A stretch of 64,000 bases of DNA from Sediminibacillus massiliensis. GTDB lineage: Bacteria; Bacillota; Bacilli; Bacillales; Amphibacillaceae. Both the position numbers and the translations under genes were made by a program. The DNA is taken from positions 4,025,952-4,089,951 of the forward strand of contig NZ_LT732535.1 in NCBI RefSeq assembly GCF_900156915.1. Reading direction: 5' to 3'. This document shows positions 42,709 to 52,194 of the stretch, one piece after another (the stretch's first letter is position 1; every line of letters starts with the position of its first letter). The notes beneath the pieces are model-generated. The model searched no databases, was not told where the DNA came from, and was given only the letters and a program-made list of their open reading frames with translations.

Positions 42709-45015
42709 TTGGAAACCGAAATGAAACAACAGATTATAGATTATTTCAAAGACAATGCATCCAAGCCATTGTCCGTACAGGAAATCGAGGAAATCCTTGA
42801 TTTACAGGATGCGGATTCGTTTAAAATTCTTATGAAGAATCTGAATGAATTGGAAGAGGCCGGTGAATTGGTCCGGACGAGGAAAAACCGGTACGGTCCA
42901 CCAGAGCGCATGAACTTGATCCGCGGAAAGATTCAGATGCACGCAAAGGGTTTCGCGTTTCTGATTCCCGATGAAGAAAATCAGGACGATGTGTATATCA
43001 ATCATTCAGATCTGCAATCAGCAATGAACAATGATAGAGTCTTAGTCCGCATCGAAGGAAGAGACGAACAAGGCAAACGTCCGGAAGGCGTCGTCATCAG
43101 AATTTTGGAAAGGGCTACGACCGAACTTGTTGGTACTTACGATGATAATGGCAATTTTGGTTTTGTCGTTGCAGACGATAAACGGATTCCGAATGATATA
43201 TTTGTGCCGAAAAGTGCTTCAAAAGGCGCGGTAGACGGCCATAAAGTGATTGTGAAAATCACAAAATTCCCTGAAGGAAGAATGAGTGCAGAAGGGGAAG
43301 TCGTTCAAATCCTCGGACATAAGAATGATCCGGGAATCGACATTATCTCCATCATCCATAAACATGGCATTAAAGTCGACTTTCCTGATGAGGTTCTTCA
43401 ACAGGCGGAGAATACACCGGAAACCATCCGGGAAGAAGAGATTGCCAACCGCCGCGATTTGCGTGATGAAGTGATTGTCACGATAGACGGCGCAGATGCG
43501 AAAGATTTGGATGATGCCGTCACGGTTAAGCAATTAGACAACGGAAATTATAAATTGGGTGTCTATATTGCTGATGTCAGTTATTATGTCGAAGAAAATT
43601 CCCCTATCGATCAAGAAGCGATGGAACGGGCAACAAGTGTCTATCTTGTCGACAGGGTAATCCCGATGATTCCTCACAGACTCTCAAACGGTATATGTTC
43701 CTTGAACCCACAAGTAGACCGTCTGACACTTGGCTGTGAAATGGAAATCGATAGAAATGGCGCGGTCGTCAATCATGAGATTTTTCAGGCAGTTATTAAA
43801 ACGAATGAACGGATGACCTATCACGATGTAAACAAAATTCTGGTTGACGAAGACCAGGATTTGAAGGAACGTTACCAGGAGCTTGTTCCTATGTTCAAGG
43901 ATATGGAAAAGCTTGCCCAAATTCTGCGCGGAAAAAGGATGGGCAGGGGTGCGATCGATTTTGATTTCAAAGAAGCGCAAGTATTGGTTGACAATGAAGG
44001 GAAAGCTGCCGATGTAGTCTTGCGTGAACGGTCCGTTGCAGAACGACTTATCGAAGAATTCATGCTGGCAGCCAACGAAACGGTAGCCGAGCATTTCCAT
44101 TGGATGGACGTTCCGTTTATACACCGGATTCACCAAGACCCGAATCCGGATAAACTCCAACACTTTTTCGAGTTTATCGCCAACTTGGGATATGTGGTGA
44201 AGGGAACCTCTAATGAAATTCATCCACAAGCCTTGCAGAGCGTATTGGATGAAGTCCAGGGAACCCAGGAAGAGATGATTATTTCCAAATTGATGTTACG
44301 TTCGATGCAGCAGGCTAAGTATGACCCGCAGAGCATCGGGCACTTTGGATTGGCGACTGATTTCTATACACACTTTACATCCCCGATCCGCAGGTATCCT
44401 GACTTGATCGTACACCGATTGATCCGCACTTATTTGATCAATGGACAGTTGGATGACAAAACAAGGAGCCATTGGAAAGAAAAGATGCCTGAAGTAGCAA
44501 GGCATTCTTCCGAAATGGAGCGTGCTGCAGTAGATGCGGAGCGGGAAACGGATGATTTGAAGAAAGCAGAATATATGCAAGATAAAATCGGAGAAGAATT
44601 CGATGGTGTCATCAGCTCTGTCACAGGCTTCGGCTTGTTCGTCGAACTTCCGAATACAATTGAAGGACTTGTCCATGTCAGTTATCTAACCGATGACTAC
44701 TACCATTTTGAAGAGCGGCAATATGCCATGATCGGGGAACGAACCGGTAACATATTCCGCATTGGGGACGAAATTACGGTGCGCGTTGTGAACGTCAACC
44801 TCGATGAACGTGTTGTCGATTTTGAAATAGTCGGGATGAAACCGAGAAAGCAAAGAGTTGCGCCAGACCGCCCGAAAGTCATTACAGCCAAACGAGAGCA
44901 TAAGGCTGCCAAACCAGGTAAAGGCAAAGCAAATGGCAAAGCCAATGGAAAAGGTTCCAAAGGTCCTGGCAAGAAAAGCAATCCAAAAGCGAAAAAGAAG
45001 AAAAAGAAAAAGTAG
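42709..45015 (+). CDS. rnr: ribonuclease R
   Basis: RNase R is a processive 3'-5' exoribonuclease that degrades structured RNA and, with tmRNA-SmpB, the faulty message. Domains in order are a winged helix (about 1-70), two cold-shock/OB domains (70-230), the RNB catalytic domain (about 245-580, with [12 protein letters not shown] holding the metal aspartates), S1 (about 625-705) and a very basic tail of about 50 residues with GKANGK repeats and a final run of seven lysines. I prefer TTG 42709 because AAGGTGA precedes it by 4 bp; ATG 42691 lacks a ribosome site. Confidence 0.95.
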   Translation: METEMKQQIIDYFKDNASKPLSVQEIEEILDLQDADSFKILMKNLNELEEAGELVRTRKNRYGPPERMNLIRGKIQMHAKGFAFLIPDEENQDDVYINHSDLQSAMNNDRVLVRIEGRDEQGKRPEGVVIRILERATTELVGTYDDNGNFGFVVADDKRIPNDIFVPKSASKGAVDGHKVIVKITKFPEGRMSAEGEVVQILGHKNDPGIDIISIIHKHGIKVDFPDEVLQQAENTPETIREEEIANRRDLRDEVIVTIDGADAKDLDDAVTVKQLDNGNYKLGVYIADVSYYVEENSPIDQEAMERATSVYLVDRVIPMIPHRLSNGICSLNPQVDRLTLGCEMEIDRNGAVVNHEIFQAVIKTNERMTYHDVNKILVDEDQDLKERYQELVPMFKDMEKLAQILRGKRMGRGAIDFDFKEAQVLVDNEGKAADVVLRERSVAERLIEEFMLAANETVAEHFHWMDVPFIHRIHQDPNPDKLQHFFEFIANLGYVVKGTSNEIHPQALQSVLDEVQGTQEEMIISKLMLRSMQQAKYDPQSIGHFGLATDFYTHFTSPIRRYPDLIVHRLIRTYLINGQLDDKTRSHWKEKMPEVARHSSEMERAAVDAERETDDLKKAEYMQDKIGEEFDGVISSVTGFGLFVELPNTIEGLVHVSYLTDDYYHFEERQYAMIGERTGNIFRIGDEITVRVVNVNLDERVVDFEIVGMKPRKQRVAPDRPKVITAKREHKAAKPGKGKANGKANGKGSKGPGKKSNPKAKKKKKKK

Positions 45016-45045
45016 GCGCAGAATTTTCTGCACCTACTTTTTTTA
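45007..45045. terminator. bidirectional terminator after rnr
   Basis: AAAGTAGGCGCAGAA pairs with TTCTGCACCTACTTT with one unpaired position, followed by T residues; the A run on the other side can serve the convergent minus-strand gene. Confidence 0.88.
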
Positions 45046-45309
45046 GGCTATAACAATGGCCAGTACAAGGAATACTACCGCAGCTATTAAATAAATCCAC
45101 CCTAACATTTGCGCTTTGCGCTCACGCTTTTTGACAGAAAGTCCGCCTGTAATGAACAAGAACAGAGTGAATACTGCAAAAGTAACCCATCCCCAGCTGT
45201 ATAACAGCCCGAAGTGAAGCCTGATTAGGAAAAAGATATTCGCCGGTATGGCGATAATCAGCGGAATATATAAGGAATTCAAGGTGAATTGCTTGTTATT
45301 ACTGCTCAT
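45043..45309 (-). CDS. small membrane protein of unknown function
   Basis: The 88-residue protein has three hydrophobic segments (about 13-30, 36-54, 68-87) and a basic loop KKRERKAQ between the second and third. I do not recognise the family. It shares the terminator with rnr and starts with a GGGAGATGA site. The next gene upstream is a GNAT acetyltransferase on the same strand 80 bp away, so they could be co-transcribed. Confidence 0.62.
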   Translation of the reverse strand: MSSNNKQFTLNSLYIPLIIAIPANIFFLIRLHFGLLYSWGWVTFAVFTLFLFITGGLSVKKRERKAQMLGWIYLIAAVVFLVLAIVIA

Positions 45310-45388
45310 AAGATCATCTCCCTACCTTTGATGTGTTATTATCTTACGAAAGTAATGAAAGCTGGCAGCTATTATCATTTTCCCCGAA

Positions 45389-46255
45389 TTACTTTTGTTC
45401 AATCCAATCTCCATAAAGGATCCATGGATCTGAAAGTTCAAAAGCCTGTTTATCGGGAATTTTCTTAAACCCTTCTTCTGAGAAATCGATCCACACGGCT
45501 GGATGAAGCGGATGACGATCAGCATAGTGGAAGGCCGTTTCCCAAAAGCCCGGTTGTTCAAAATGATCATCCCAGAAATATTTCACCTGTGCATACCAAT
45601 CGCGCTTTTGATCATTTCTGATTGTCATAAACCGCTGCTTGTCAGGACTTAGATAGAATGCCGATTCTTCCAGATATTCATCTGTTACAAGTGTTTGCTT
45701 GAATGGCAGCGGGTAATAGCATTCATATGGAAAGACGTTTATAGCATTATGAGTAACTGAATCAAGCAGTTCTCTCTTTTTTGCAGTATTTTCGACAGGC
45801 TGCCACAAATCACCTGATGTGCCACCAACCAACTGTCTGTTTTTGACATGGATGGAATGAAGAGTTGTTACGGGGGACAGTGTCAGTTTTTCCAAAACCC
45901 TTCTGGCCGGTTTGTTGCCGACGTTTGTGTTGGCGCCAACCCAAGTTATATCAGGGTTTTTTTTCAACTCTTCAATAATGTAGGCTAATAAATCTGTCGC
46001 AAAACCTTTGGACAGGAACTTTTTATTGCTGCGGAGGCGTCCAAGCATTGCGTATCCCCCTGGAAAAATCGTATAGCCGGCAATCGCAAGCAGGTTGTTT
46101 TCATGAAACATGCCAAATACATCCTGGCTGCTTGATTCCACTAAATGAGGGAATATATGCAAGACATAATCATCTTCGATATTGGTTTCCATCTGTTTTA
46201 CAGTTTCCCAGTCATCGGTTGTGAGTTTTCTTATTTGCAGTAACCCCTGTTCCAT
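45389..46255 (-). CDS. GNAT-family N-acetyltransferase
   Basis: The N-terminal 130 residues form a GNAT acetyltransferase: IRKLTTDDWETVKQME, then the acetyl-CoA loop region LRSNKKFLSKGFATDLL and NKPARRVLEKL. The C-terminal 150 residues are an extra domain with no family I recognise (motifs YECYYPLPF, WYAQVKYFWDDHF). The substrate is unknown. I chose ATG 46255 (288 aa), after GAAGGAGATAG, over the frame start at 46291. Confidence 0.8.
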   Translation of the reverse strand: MEQGLLQIRKLTTDDWETVKQMETNIEDDYVLHIFPHLVESSSQDVFGMFHENNLLAIAGYTIFPGGYAMLGRLRSNKKFLSKGFATDLLAYIIEELKKNPDITWVGANTNVGNKPARRVLEKLTLSPVTTLHSIHVKNRQLVGGTSGDLWQPVENTAKKRELLDSVTHNAINVFPYECYYPLPFKQTLVTDEYLEESAFYLSPDKQRFMTIRNDQKRDWYAQVKYFWDDHFEQPGFWETAFHYADRHPLHPAVWIDFSEEGFKKIPDKQAFELSDPWILYGDWIEQK

Positions 46256-46410
46256 CGTACTATCTCCTTCTTGTATATATTTCCAGCTCATATTTTCTCA
46301 CAGAACGGGGAAATTTGCACGGATATTAAAAAGGGGTATTCACGTGATAATTGGAATCCTTGGGTGTTTTTGATAAAATAAACTTTACGGATTATTAGGA
46401 GGAAAGCGTT

Positions 46411-46878
46411 ATGCCAAAAGGTCAGAACAATGCAATCGCACAAAACAGAAAAGCTAGCCATGACTTCATCATAGAAGAAACATATGAAGCAGGGATCGTC
46501 CTGCAAGGTACGGAAATCAAATCATTAAGAGCGGGCAGAGTGAATTTAAAAGACAGTTTCGCCCGGATTGACAGGGGAGAAGCCTATTTGATCAACTTGC
46601 ATATTTCTCCGTATGAGCAGGGCAATCGTTTCAATCACGACCCGACCCGTACAAGAAAGCTGTTGCTCCACCGCAAGGAGATAGACAAGCTGATCGGTGA
46701 GACACAGCAGCAAGGTTATTCGCTTGTACCCCTGAAAATTTATATTAAGAATGGTGTTGCCAAAGTTTTAATCGGACTGGGCAGGGGTAAAAAGAAATAT
46801 GATAAGCGTGAAGACCTGAAACAAAAGCAGGCCAAACGTGATATTGACCGCGCCATTAAGGATAAATTCCGCGGCTAG
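46411..46878 (+). CDS. smpB: SsrA-binding protein SmpB
   Basis: SmpB binds tmRNA and brings it to stalled ribosomes. The 155 residues have the OB-fold core with [20 protein letters not shown] and [19 protein letters not shown], and the basic C-terminal tail [12 protein letters not shown] that enters the mRNA channel. AGGAGGAAAG precedes the ATG. ssrA follows 122 bp downstream, as in B. subtilis. Confidence 0.97.
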   Translation: MPKGQNNAIAQNRKASHDFIIEETYEAGIVLQGTEIKSLRAGRVNLKDSFARIDRGEAYLINLHISPYEQGNRFNHDPTRTRKLLLHRKEIDKLIGETQQQGYSLVPLKIYIKNGVAKVLIGLGRGKKKYDKREDLKQKQAKRDIDRAIKDKFRG

Positions 46879-46880
46879 GG

Positions 46881-46908
46881 TTGAAAAAACGATGAAATGT
46901 GCTATAAT
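46881..46908 (+). promoter_or_regulatory. ssrA promoter
   Basis: TTGAAA (46881-46886), 16 bp spacer and TATAAT (46903-46908) with an upstream TGC extension. It starts just after smpB and would give a precursor with a 5' leader of about 85 nt. Confidence 0.75.
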
Positions 46909-47000
46909 GTTAATTGTCTGGTCAACAGACCCCAACAATTTTATAGAATATAGTGCTTGATTCTATCATAAATTCCGTTGGACCCTGAGATACTTTTCAT

Positions 47001-47361
47001 GGGGACGTTACGGATTCGACAGGGATAGGTCGAGCTCAGGCTGCGGGTCGAGGTTACGACTCGTAAAACGTTATTCGCCTAAATATAACTGGCAAAGAAA
47101 ACAACTACTCTTTAGCAGCTGCGTAAGCAGCCTAAAGGATCCTTCCTGCCATCGCCCGTGTGGCAGATGAAGGGTCTCAAATGAAGCGGGCTACGCTGTC
47201 CATCCACCGTCTGAGGATGGCAGAAGAGATTAATCAGACTAGCTCCTCGGAAGCCTGTTGGTAGGCTGAAGAGGAAGCGAATGATAATATACCAACTACG
47301 CTCGTAGATGCCTGAGTGCCGATATCTCTGGACGTGGGTTCGACTCCCACCGTCTCCACCA
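47001..47361 (+). ncRNA. ssrA: transfer-messenger RNA (tmRNA)
   Basis: The 361-nt RNA starts GGGGACGTTACGGATTCGAC and ends GGGTTCGACTCCCACCG...CCACCA, giving the tRNA-like half with encoded CCA. The tag reading frame lies at 47091-47126: GKENNYSLAAA then TAA, preceded by the non-coded Ala. The -LAAA ending directs tagged proteins to ClpXP and related proteases, including ClpP from this window. Pseudoknot arms are visible on both sides of the tag. Confidence 0.97.
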
Positions 47362-47382
47362 ATACATAATTGGTGGTTTTTT
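47356..47382 (+). terminator. ssrA terminator
   Basis: CCACCAAT (47356-47363) pairs with ATTGGTGG (47369-47376), followed by six T residues. The first arm includes the CCA end of mature tmRNA. Confidence 0.88.
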
Positions 47383-47659
47383 AATGTCTTTTGAAGGTTT
47401 GTTTGAAGAAACTTTGAATTCTCCAACAAAGATAAGCAGTTCAGCTTTTGTGGAGAAAACAAGATATAACATAGCAAATAAAGTGTTGATTGCATCTGTT
47501 TTAGCACTTGAATTTTATTGACATGTCAACATTTACCTTCTAATTTAACCCTATAAATAGCAATGTAATTAGCAGTGTGATATCTATTGTCAATGCGGTA
47601 AGTCTGTTGTTGAAAAAAACCGAAATATTGTTTTGACTAATTAGAAAGGAAAGTTGTCG
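47383..47659. other. intergenic region after ssrA
   Basis: About 275 bp of AT-rich sequence. I see no gene, no integrase and no clear attachment-site duplicate of the tmRNA 3' end, although such ends are frequent integration sites. Confidence 0.45.
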
Positions 47660-47848
47660 ATGACGAAATTATATTATAGTGGTTTAAAATATGGAGAAAA
47701 TGATGTGGAAGTAAAATTATTGGTGGATATACAAAATGATTGGCTTGAGATAACACATACCAAGGAAGTGTCTCAAGTAATGAATAAATCAACAGGTAAA
47801 TATATAACAGTAAAACGAAATACCTTGAAATTTGAAGTTGTTTCATAA
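47660..47848 (+). CDS. small protein of unknown function
   Basis: A 62-residue protein (starts MTKLYYSGLKYGENDVE) with predicted beta-strand character and no membrane segment. ATG 47660 has AAAGGA nine bases upstream; the frame extends back to a TTG at 47654. I do not recognise the family and no neighbour suggests a role. It is the only plus-strand gene between ssrA and the DUF1292 gene. Confidence 0.5.
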   Translation: MTKLYYSGLKYGENDVEVKLLVDIQNDWLEITHTKEVSQVMNKSTGKYITVKRNTLKFEVVS

Positions 47849-47980
47849 TGGGGATTTTTTTCAGTTAAAAGGCGATGTGCCAGATTTTTTTAAAAAAATT
47901 GGGTATAACGATAATTAATCATGCTGGAATCCGCCACACATCCTTTTTACAAATAAAAGGAATATTGCTCTCCCTCAGAA

Positions 47981-48018
47981 AAAAATCCCCTGTTGGCTTT
48001 GTGGAACAGGGGATCAAT
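47981..48018 (-). terminator. terminator after the DUF1292 gene
   Basis: ATCCCCTGTT (47985-47994) pairs with AACAGGGGAT (48005-48014). On the minus strand the A run before 47985 becomes the T tail; the other side is also T-rich. Confidence 0.88.
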
Positions 48019-48021
48019 TTT

Positions 48022-48294
48022 TTAGTCTTCTTCTATTATTGCATCAAACGCTTCTGATACTTTTTCAAATTCCTCATCAGAGTCAATCGCAGATAAATCA
48101 CCTTCATTGTCTATCTTTAAGAAAAAGATATCTATATCTTCTTCGTTTTCATTCTGTAAATCTTCTGCAAAGCCGACTGCCACATAGTCAGTACCTTCTA
48201 AGGTGACCTTTGCCAAAACTTCAACAGTTTGATCCTCATTTGTTTCATCACTTATGGTGAAAGTTTCACCTACTTTGATTTCTTCCATTATCAT
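48022..48294 (-). CDS. DUF1292 family protein (YrzB-like)
   Basis: The 90-residue acidic protein matches DUF1292 (B. subtilis YrzB): VGETFTISDETNEDQTVEVLAKV, then YVAVGF and FFLKIDNEGDLSAIDSDEEFE. Its function is unknown; the YrzB gene normally follows the yrzL-yrrK block, so this may be an extra paralogue. I chose ATG 48294 (AAGGAAGGG upstream), with a second ATG at 48288; the frame open back to 48402 lacks a start signal. Confidence 0.78.
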   Translation of the reverse strand: MIMEEIKVGETFTISDETNEDQTVEVLAKVTLEGTDYVAVGFAEDLQNENEEDIDIFFLKIDNEGDLSAIDSDEEFEKVSEAFDAIIEED

Positions 48295-48580
48295 TACCCT
48301 TCCTTTCTTTTGTAAAGACATTGTTGGATAAGCTCCGCCTTTATTCTTCCTAAGCATTTGACGTTCTATGTGCCATTTTTGAAAATGAAACCTGGTTTGC
48401 ATGTCTTACGTATAACAGTAACAATCTTTTAAAGAGGATTTCAATAAGTGAAATTCCATAATCAGGAGTTGGTAAATTTACATAGATTGCGGTTGTCTAG
48501 AAACATATCTTCCTATATACGAAACCAAAACCAAGTCATATGATATGTGTATAATATATAACGAAAAAGGTGTTGAGGGA

Positions 48581-49213
48581 ATGGCCAAAACAATGAAGCA
48601 ACAGAAAGCAGCATTTAACGAACTTACAAGACCCCATCCATTTCACATTTATTTTTTTCCTCTTTTTTTTGGTATTGTCAGTATAATGGCTCCGCATGAA
48701 TCCCGGCCTCATACGATCGCAGTGGGAATTATGATGATATTACTGCTTGTTTTCGCGCTGTATGTTACATTTTTCAACAGACATGACAGGCGGCTTTATA
48801 ATCGCTATCTTTCCATTACAATGGTCATTACATCCATAATTACACTTATACCCGGTCTGAAAATATCAGTCGGAGTATTTTGGATTGTTTTTCTTCTTTT
48901 TTTCTGGTGTATCGTTTATCTAGTTTCATTTTATGGGGAAAAAGTATTTCCATCTAAAAAATTTCCTGTTTGGGGTATTATTGCATGCACAGTGTTTTTC
49001 TTGTTGATGAGTTGGATAACCAGTAACGGAGCAGTCGGGTATGGTGGTACACTTTATGTCTCGATGTTGGAGGATGAACATATGCTGGTGTCACTTTTTG
49101 GTGAGGAAAAAGGCTGGCAGTTTGTGTCCTACTTATATAGTCTTTCATCATCTTCACTGTTGCTTATGTTCTCTAAGACTATTTTGCATGTAAGAAATAA
49201 AGAGGGGGTGTAA
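48581..49213 (+). CDS. multi-spanning membrane protein of unknown function
   Basis: The 210-residue protein has about six hydrophobic segments (roughly 25-40, 48-66, 77-95, 98-118, 130-150 and 180-198) and a basic N-terminus. I do not recognise a family. The ATG at 48581 follows AAAGGTGTTGAGG; the frame extends back to 48545. The segment is AT-rich compared with the core genes around it, which is typical of accessory membrane proteins in this region. Confidence 0.6.
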   Translation: MAKTMKQQKAAFNELTRPHPFHIYFFPLFFGIVSIMAPHESRPHTIAVGIMMILLLVFALYVTFFNRHDRRLYNRYLSITMVITSIITLIPGLKISVGVFWIVFLLFFWCIVYLVSFYGEKVFPSKKFPVWGIIACTVFFLLMSWITSNGAVGYGGTLYVSMLEDEHMLVSLFGEEKGWQFVSYLYSLSSSSLLLMFSKTILHVRNKEGV

Positions 49214-49388
49214 GGGGCATTTGAAGATGCTCAGCAACTAGTGCAAAGTATCTTGCTTGGTTTAAGTTTTATTGTAGTTTTATTCCACAATCAGGTTCTT
49301 TCCTTTAAACAGGGCTAATTTTTTACGACCGGATTGTGGAGTAATACTCATATTTAGTGGCAGACCTATATTACCCATCCAATGAAGA

Positions 49389-49802
49389 TTAATTAATAAT
49401 CTCTATCTTGTCTTGTTTATGAACATCTTCCGTGCCGGCATGTAAAGCAGTCTTGTAATACCAGCATTTGTGCTCGATGAGCTCCATTGTTTTTTTCAAT
49501 TCTTCCATTTGTGCTTCAACAGTTTGCTTTCGTTCGATAAACATGTGATATCTTTGTTCCAGCGTAGAATCACCTTCAGAACACCAATCAATGAAATTCT
49601 TAATTTCCTTAATAGGCATACCGGTGGATTTTAAACATTCAATTATTTTTAAGGCGTCTATATCGGATTCTTTAAACAATCGTGTTCCGTTATCTGTCCG
49701 TTCTACAAAGGGCATGAGACCCTCCTTGTCATAGTAGCGCAGGGTATATACGGTAAGATTTAATTCTTTTGCTATTTCGCTGATAGAATAAGTCTTCATC
49801 AT
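49389..49802 (-). CDS. MerR-family transcriptional regulator
   Basis: The 137-residue protein starts with a MerR winged helix (YSISEIAKELNLTVYTLRYYDKEGL, residues 4-28) and an ERTDNGTRLF wing, followed by a long coiled-coil dimer helix near 80-112. It resembles the AdhR/YraB group of thiol- and aldehyde-responsive regulators, having Cys residues in IECLKS, DWCSEG and HKCWYY. It follows an SDR gene on the same strand, whose promoter has the typical 19-bp MerR spacer. Confidence 0.87.
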   Translation of the reverse strand: MMKTYSISEIAKELNLTVYTLRYYDKEGLMPFVERTDNGTRLFKESDIDALKIIECLKSTGMPIKEIKNFIDWCSEGDSTLEQRYHMFIERKQTVEAQMEELKKTMELIEHKCWYYKTALHAGTEDVHKQDKIEIIN

Positions 49803-50016
49803 TTATCTCCCTTTCCGATTAAATAGACCTCGAGTCAGCTCTTATTGTGAGAGGATTTTATCATGGTTTTTGTTGAACGTCAAAAGTCTCCACTAAGGAA
49901 ATGTATCTTTAATACTGTTGGTATCTGACGGGTATGATGTAGTTATATTTTGTCCATTATTTATTATTTTAGAGGCTGTCGATATCTTACCGACAGCCTG
50001 AGTTATTGCGAAAATA

Positions 50017-50763
50017 TTACCAAGGTTGATTTGTTGGACCAATTGTAAATTCATTAACATTCGTATCTTCCGGCTGTTCAAGGGCAAACGCAACAACATT
50101 GGCAATTCGGTCAGGCGTAATCCCAAATTGTTTGTACATAGCAGTCATACCTTCTGCAGTATCTTCATCAGTTATCGTATCCAACAATTCTGTATTGATG
50201 GCTGCTGGATAAATAGTCGCGGTGCGAATGTTGGTGCCCTCTTGGGCAGATTCCATGCGTAATACTTCCATTAAATCACGCACCGCCCACTTTGTTGCAC
50301 CATAAACAGCGCCACCAGGGTAAGCTTTAAGTCCAGCTACTGAAGAAGTGGTGATAATATGTCCATGCTTTTGTGAAGTAAATGTTGGCAATACTGCAGC
50401 GATACCATTCAATACACCTTTAATATTAACATCAACCATACTGTTCCACTCTTCAGTTTTCAATGCTGAAAGTGGTGAATTTGGCATAATCCCGGCATTC
50501 AAGAAGATTGCATCTACACCGCCGAAAGTATCTTTAGCCAGTTGGACAAGTTGCTGACTATCATCAGGATTAACAACGTCTGTAGCGCGATAAACCGCCT
50601 GGCCTCCACTTGATTTGATTTCAGTAGCTAATTCTTTTAAACGCTCTTCACGTCTTGCGCCAAGTACAATTTTTGCTCCTTTATCAGCTAACAGTTTTGC
50701 TGTAGCTTCTCCGATCCCTGAACTTGCGCCTGTAATTACAATTACTTTGTTTTTAATTGTCAT
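50017..50763 (-). CDS. SDR-family oxidoreductase
   Basis: The 248-residue short-chain dehydrogenase has the NAD(P) motif TGASSGIGEAT (residues 12-22), NAGIMPN, the catalytic Ser in TTSSVAGLKAYPGG, and YGATKWAV with the catalytic Tyr and Lys. The substrate is unknown; MerR-linked SDRs of this type often act on reactive carbonyl compounds. AGGAGG precedes the start. It is the first gene of an SDR-merR unit. Confidence 0.9.
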   Translation of the reverse strand: MTIKNKVIVITGASSGIGEATAKLLADKGAKIVLGARREERLKELATEIKSSGGQAVYRATDVVNPDDSQQLVQLAKDTFGGVDAIFLNAGIMPNSPLSALKTEEWNSMVDVNIKGVLNGIAAVLPTFTSQKHGHIITTSSVAGLKAYPGGAVYGATKWAVRDLMEVLRMESAQEGTNIRTATIYPAAINTELLDTITDEDTAEGMTAMYKQFGITPDRIANVVAFALEQPEDTNVNEFTIGPTNQPW

Positions 50764-50794
50764 TTATTTTCCTCCTTTCAAACTTAACGATTTT

Positions 50795-50825
50795 ATTCTA
50801 AATCCTAGAGTTAACTATAAGGCAA
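50795..50825 (-). promoter_or_regulatory. MerR-type promoter with 19-bp spacer and palindrome
   Basis: On the minus strand TTGCCT (50825-50820), 19-bp spacer and TAGAAT (50800-50795). The spacer carries the near-palindrome TATAGTTAACTCTA. An overlong spacer with a central dyad is the hallmark of MerR-activated promoters. Confidence 0.75.
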
Positions 50826-50992
50826 GCGTTTTAAGTAAATTTTTGTTCTAGAGTTGAAAGTTAATGGAGGGGTACTAAAGGAAGTATCCACAAAGGATAC
50901 CAAATATAAATGAAATGCATGTGGAAATAGGCATGGATTCTCTTCTCAACATACCATGCTCTTACTAGCAAAATTCTTTATGATGAACATTA

Positions 50993-51369
50993 CTATTTAT
51001 CTTCACGCAATAGATAGTTGTTTCCGTCTTGGTCCTTAAATAAAAACATTGTGCCATATGGCATTCTTTGCATTTTATCTACTTCCACTCCATTTTGCTG
51101 CATTTTCTCGAAGCAGATTCTATATCAGTTGTGCTGAAGAGAATAGAAGGGGGAGCAACAGCTGAAGGGTTCTGTTTTTCCATTGCTGACTTCGAGTAAA
51201 GAACCAGAGTGGTGTATTCGTCTTCACTCGGCCCAACCTCAATCCATGATATGTTTGTTCCCATAGCTTGTTCAAATTTTAAGACAAATCCAACTTTGTT
51301 TAACCAGAAGTCTTTAGCTTGTTCTTGATCATTTACATAAACAGTTATTTTTCCAATTTTGTTAATCAT
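50993..51369 (-). pseudogene. glyoxalase/VOC-family protein, frameshifted
   Basis: The N-terminal 86 residues (KIGKITVYVNDQEQAKDFWL through LFSTTDIESA) are a normal VOC domain protein. After that the frame runs out, while one base shift restores EKMQQNGVEVDKMQRMPYG and FLFKDQDGNNYLLREDK to a stop at 50993. A single T is missing near 51112 relative to the expected GCTTTCGAG. Either the gene has recently died or there is a sequencing error. The full product would be about 125 residues. Confidence 0.78.
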
Positions 51370-51585
51370 AGAAAGCTCCTTTTTTGTTTACTGTCAGTAT
51401 TAGTTAATTTATCATTTCCAATTATCCATAGTAATTGTCTTTGGTTCTAGTCAAAGGGAACAAATTACAACAAGAATCTACGAATCATATAAAAATATTG
51501 CAATACATTACATATTGTATTAACAGGGGAGGGTATTACCGACAAAAAATAGAAGTTTTATTTAATCTATTTTTTAGGAGGAGAC

Positions 51586-51744
51586 ATGATGAAACTGGGA
51601 GCTTTTTCTGTAAGTTTAAATGTAAAGGATATTGATCGATCAAAAGCATTTTACAAGAACTTGGGTTTTAGAACTTTAGGTGGCGATATTAATCAAAAAT
51701 GGCTGATTATGAAGATCTGTTTCAAATATTGCCCCTCCATCTGA
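51586..51744 (+). pseudogene. truncated glyoxalase/VOC-family gene fragment
   Basis: A good ribosome site (TAGGAGGAGAC) and ATG start a VOC-type protein (MMKLGAFSVSLNVKDIDRSK, then AFYKNLGFRTLGG and QKWLIMK). Homology ends there after about 43 residues and the frame runs into unrelated sequence with a stop at 51744. The intact family has about 120 residues, so this is a 5' fragment joined to the remnant at 51708-51826. Confidence 0.65.
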
Positions 51745-51826
51745 ATCAATCAATCCACTCCGTCAAAGCACAACTTAAGCACTCGACTTCAATTGTATTT
51801 CCATTCGATAATGTTATTTTTCTCAT
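51708..51826 (-). pseudogene. 5' gene fragment with frameshift, possibly HIT-type
   Basis: On the minus strand AAAGGGG and an ATG at 51826 start MRKITLSNGNTIEVECLSC, which stops after 26 codons. A 4-base duplication (ATTGATTGATT) shifts the frame; the restored frame reads DSDGGAIFET up to about 51715. From memory the pattern resembles the start of a HIT-domain protein, but the match is weak. Its 3' part is missing. Confidence 0.32.
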
Positions 51827-52194
51827 ATTTTACCCCTTTAAAAAAATTTCGCTTTTTTAACTCTACTGCCTCGTTCGTTGAACGTGCTCTAAGCAGCTTA
51901 TTTGAATGAAAATAACTTCTTATCCAATGAATTCATATTCTCATTATACATTAACTATAATACTCATAATGCCATTTCCTACATAGATTAAATGCATTTG
52001 CAAGCGACGAAGAAGTGTCTTGCAAGTGAACGGTTGCTATTAAGCCTAAACGGGTAGAAGGTGTTATGGAAATAGTTTGTAACCATTATGAGGGTCTATG
52101 TCGGTACTTTAGTTTTTTGCTCTCAATTCCTCGCATGGCTTCCATTAAGTTACAGATACTATCACCATCCACAATGTTAACTTGGAGTGAAATA
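51827..52194. other. intergenic region before uvsE
   Basis: About 370 bp with no convincing gene. The uvsE frame is open back to 52066, but that upstream part shows no homology to the family and no ribosome site. Confidence 0.5.

Noticed and set aside
47001-47400. tmRNA 3' end as an attachment site for an integrated island
   Set aside because: I found no integrase gene nor a second copy of the tmRNA 3' end within the window.
52066-52194. 43-codon N-terminal extension of uvsE
   Set aside because: It has no homology to the family and no ribosome site, while GGAGTGA precedes ATG 52195.
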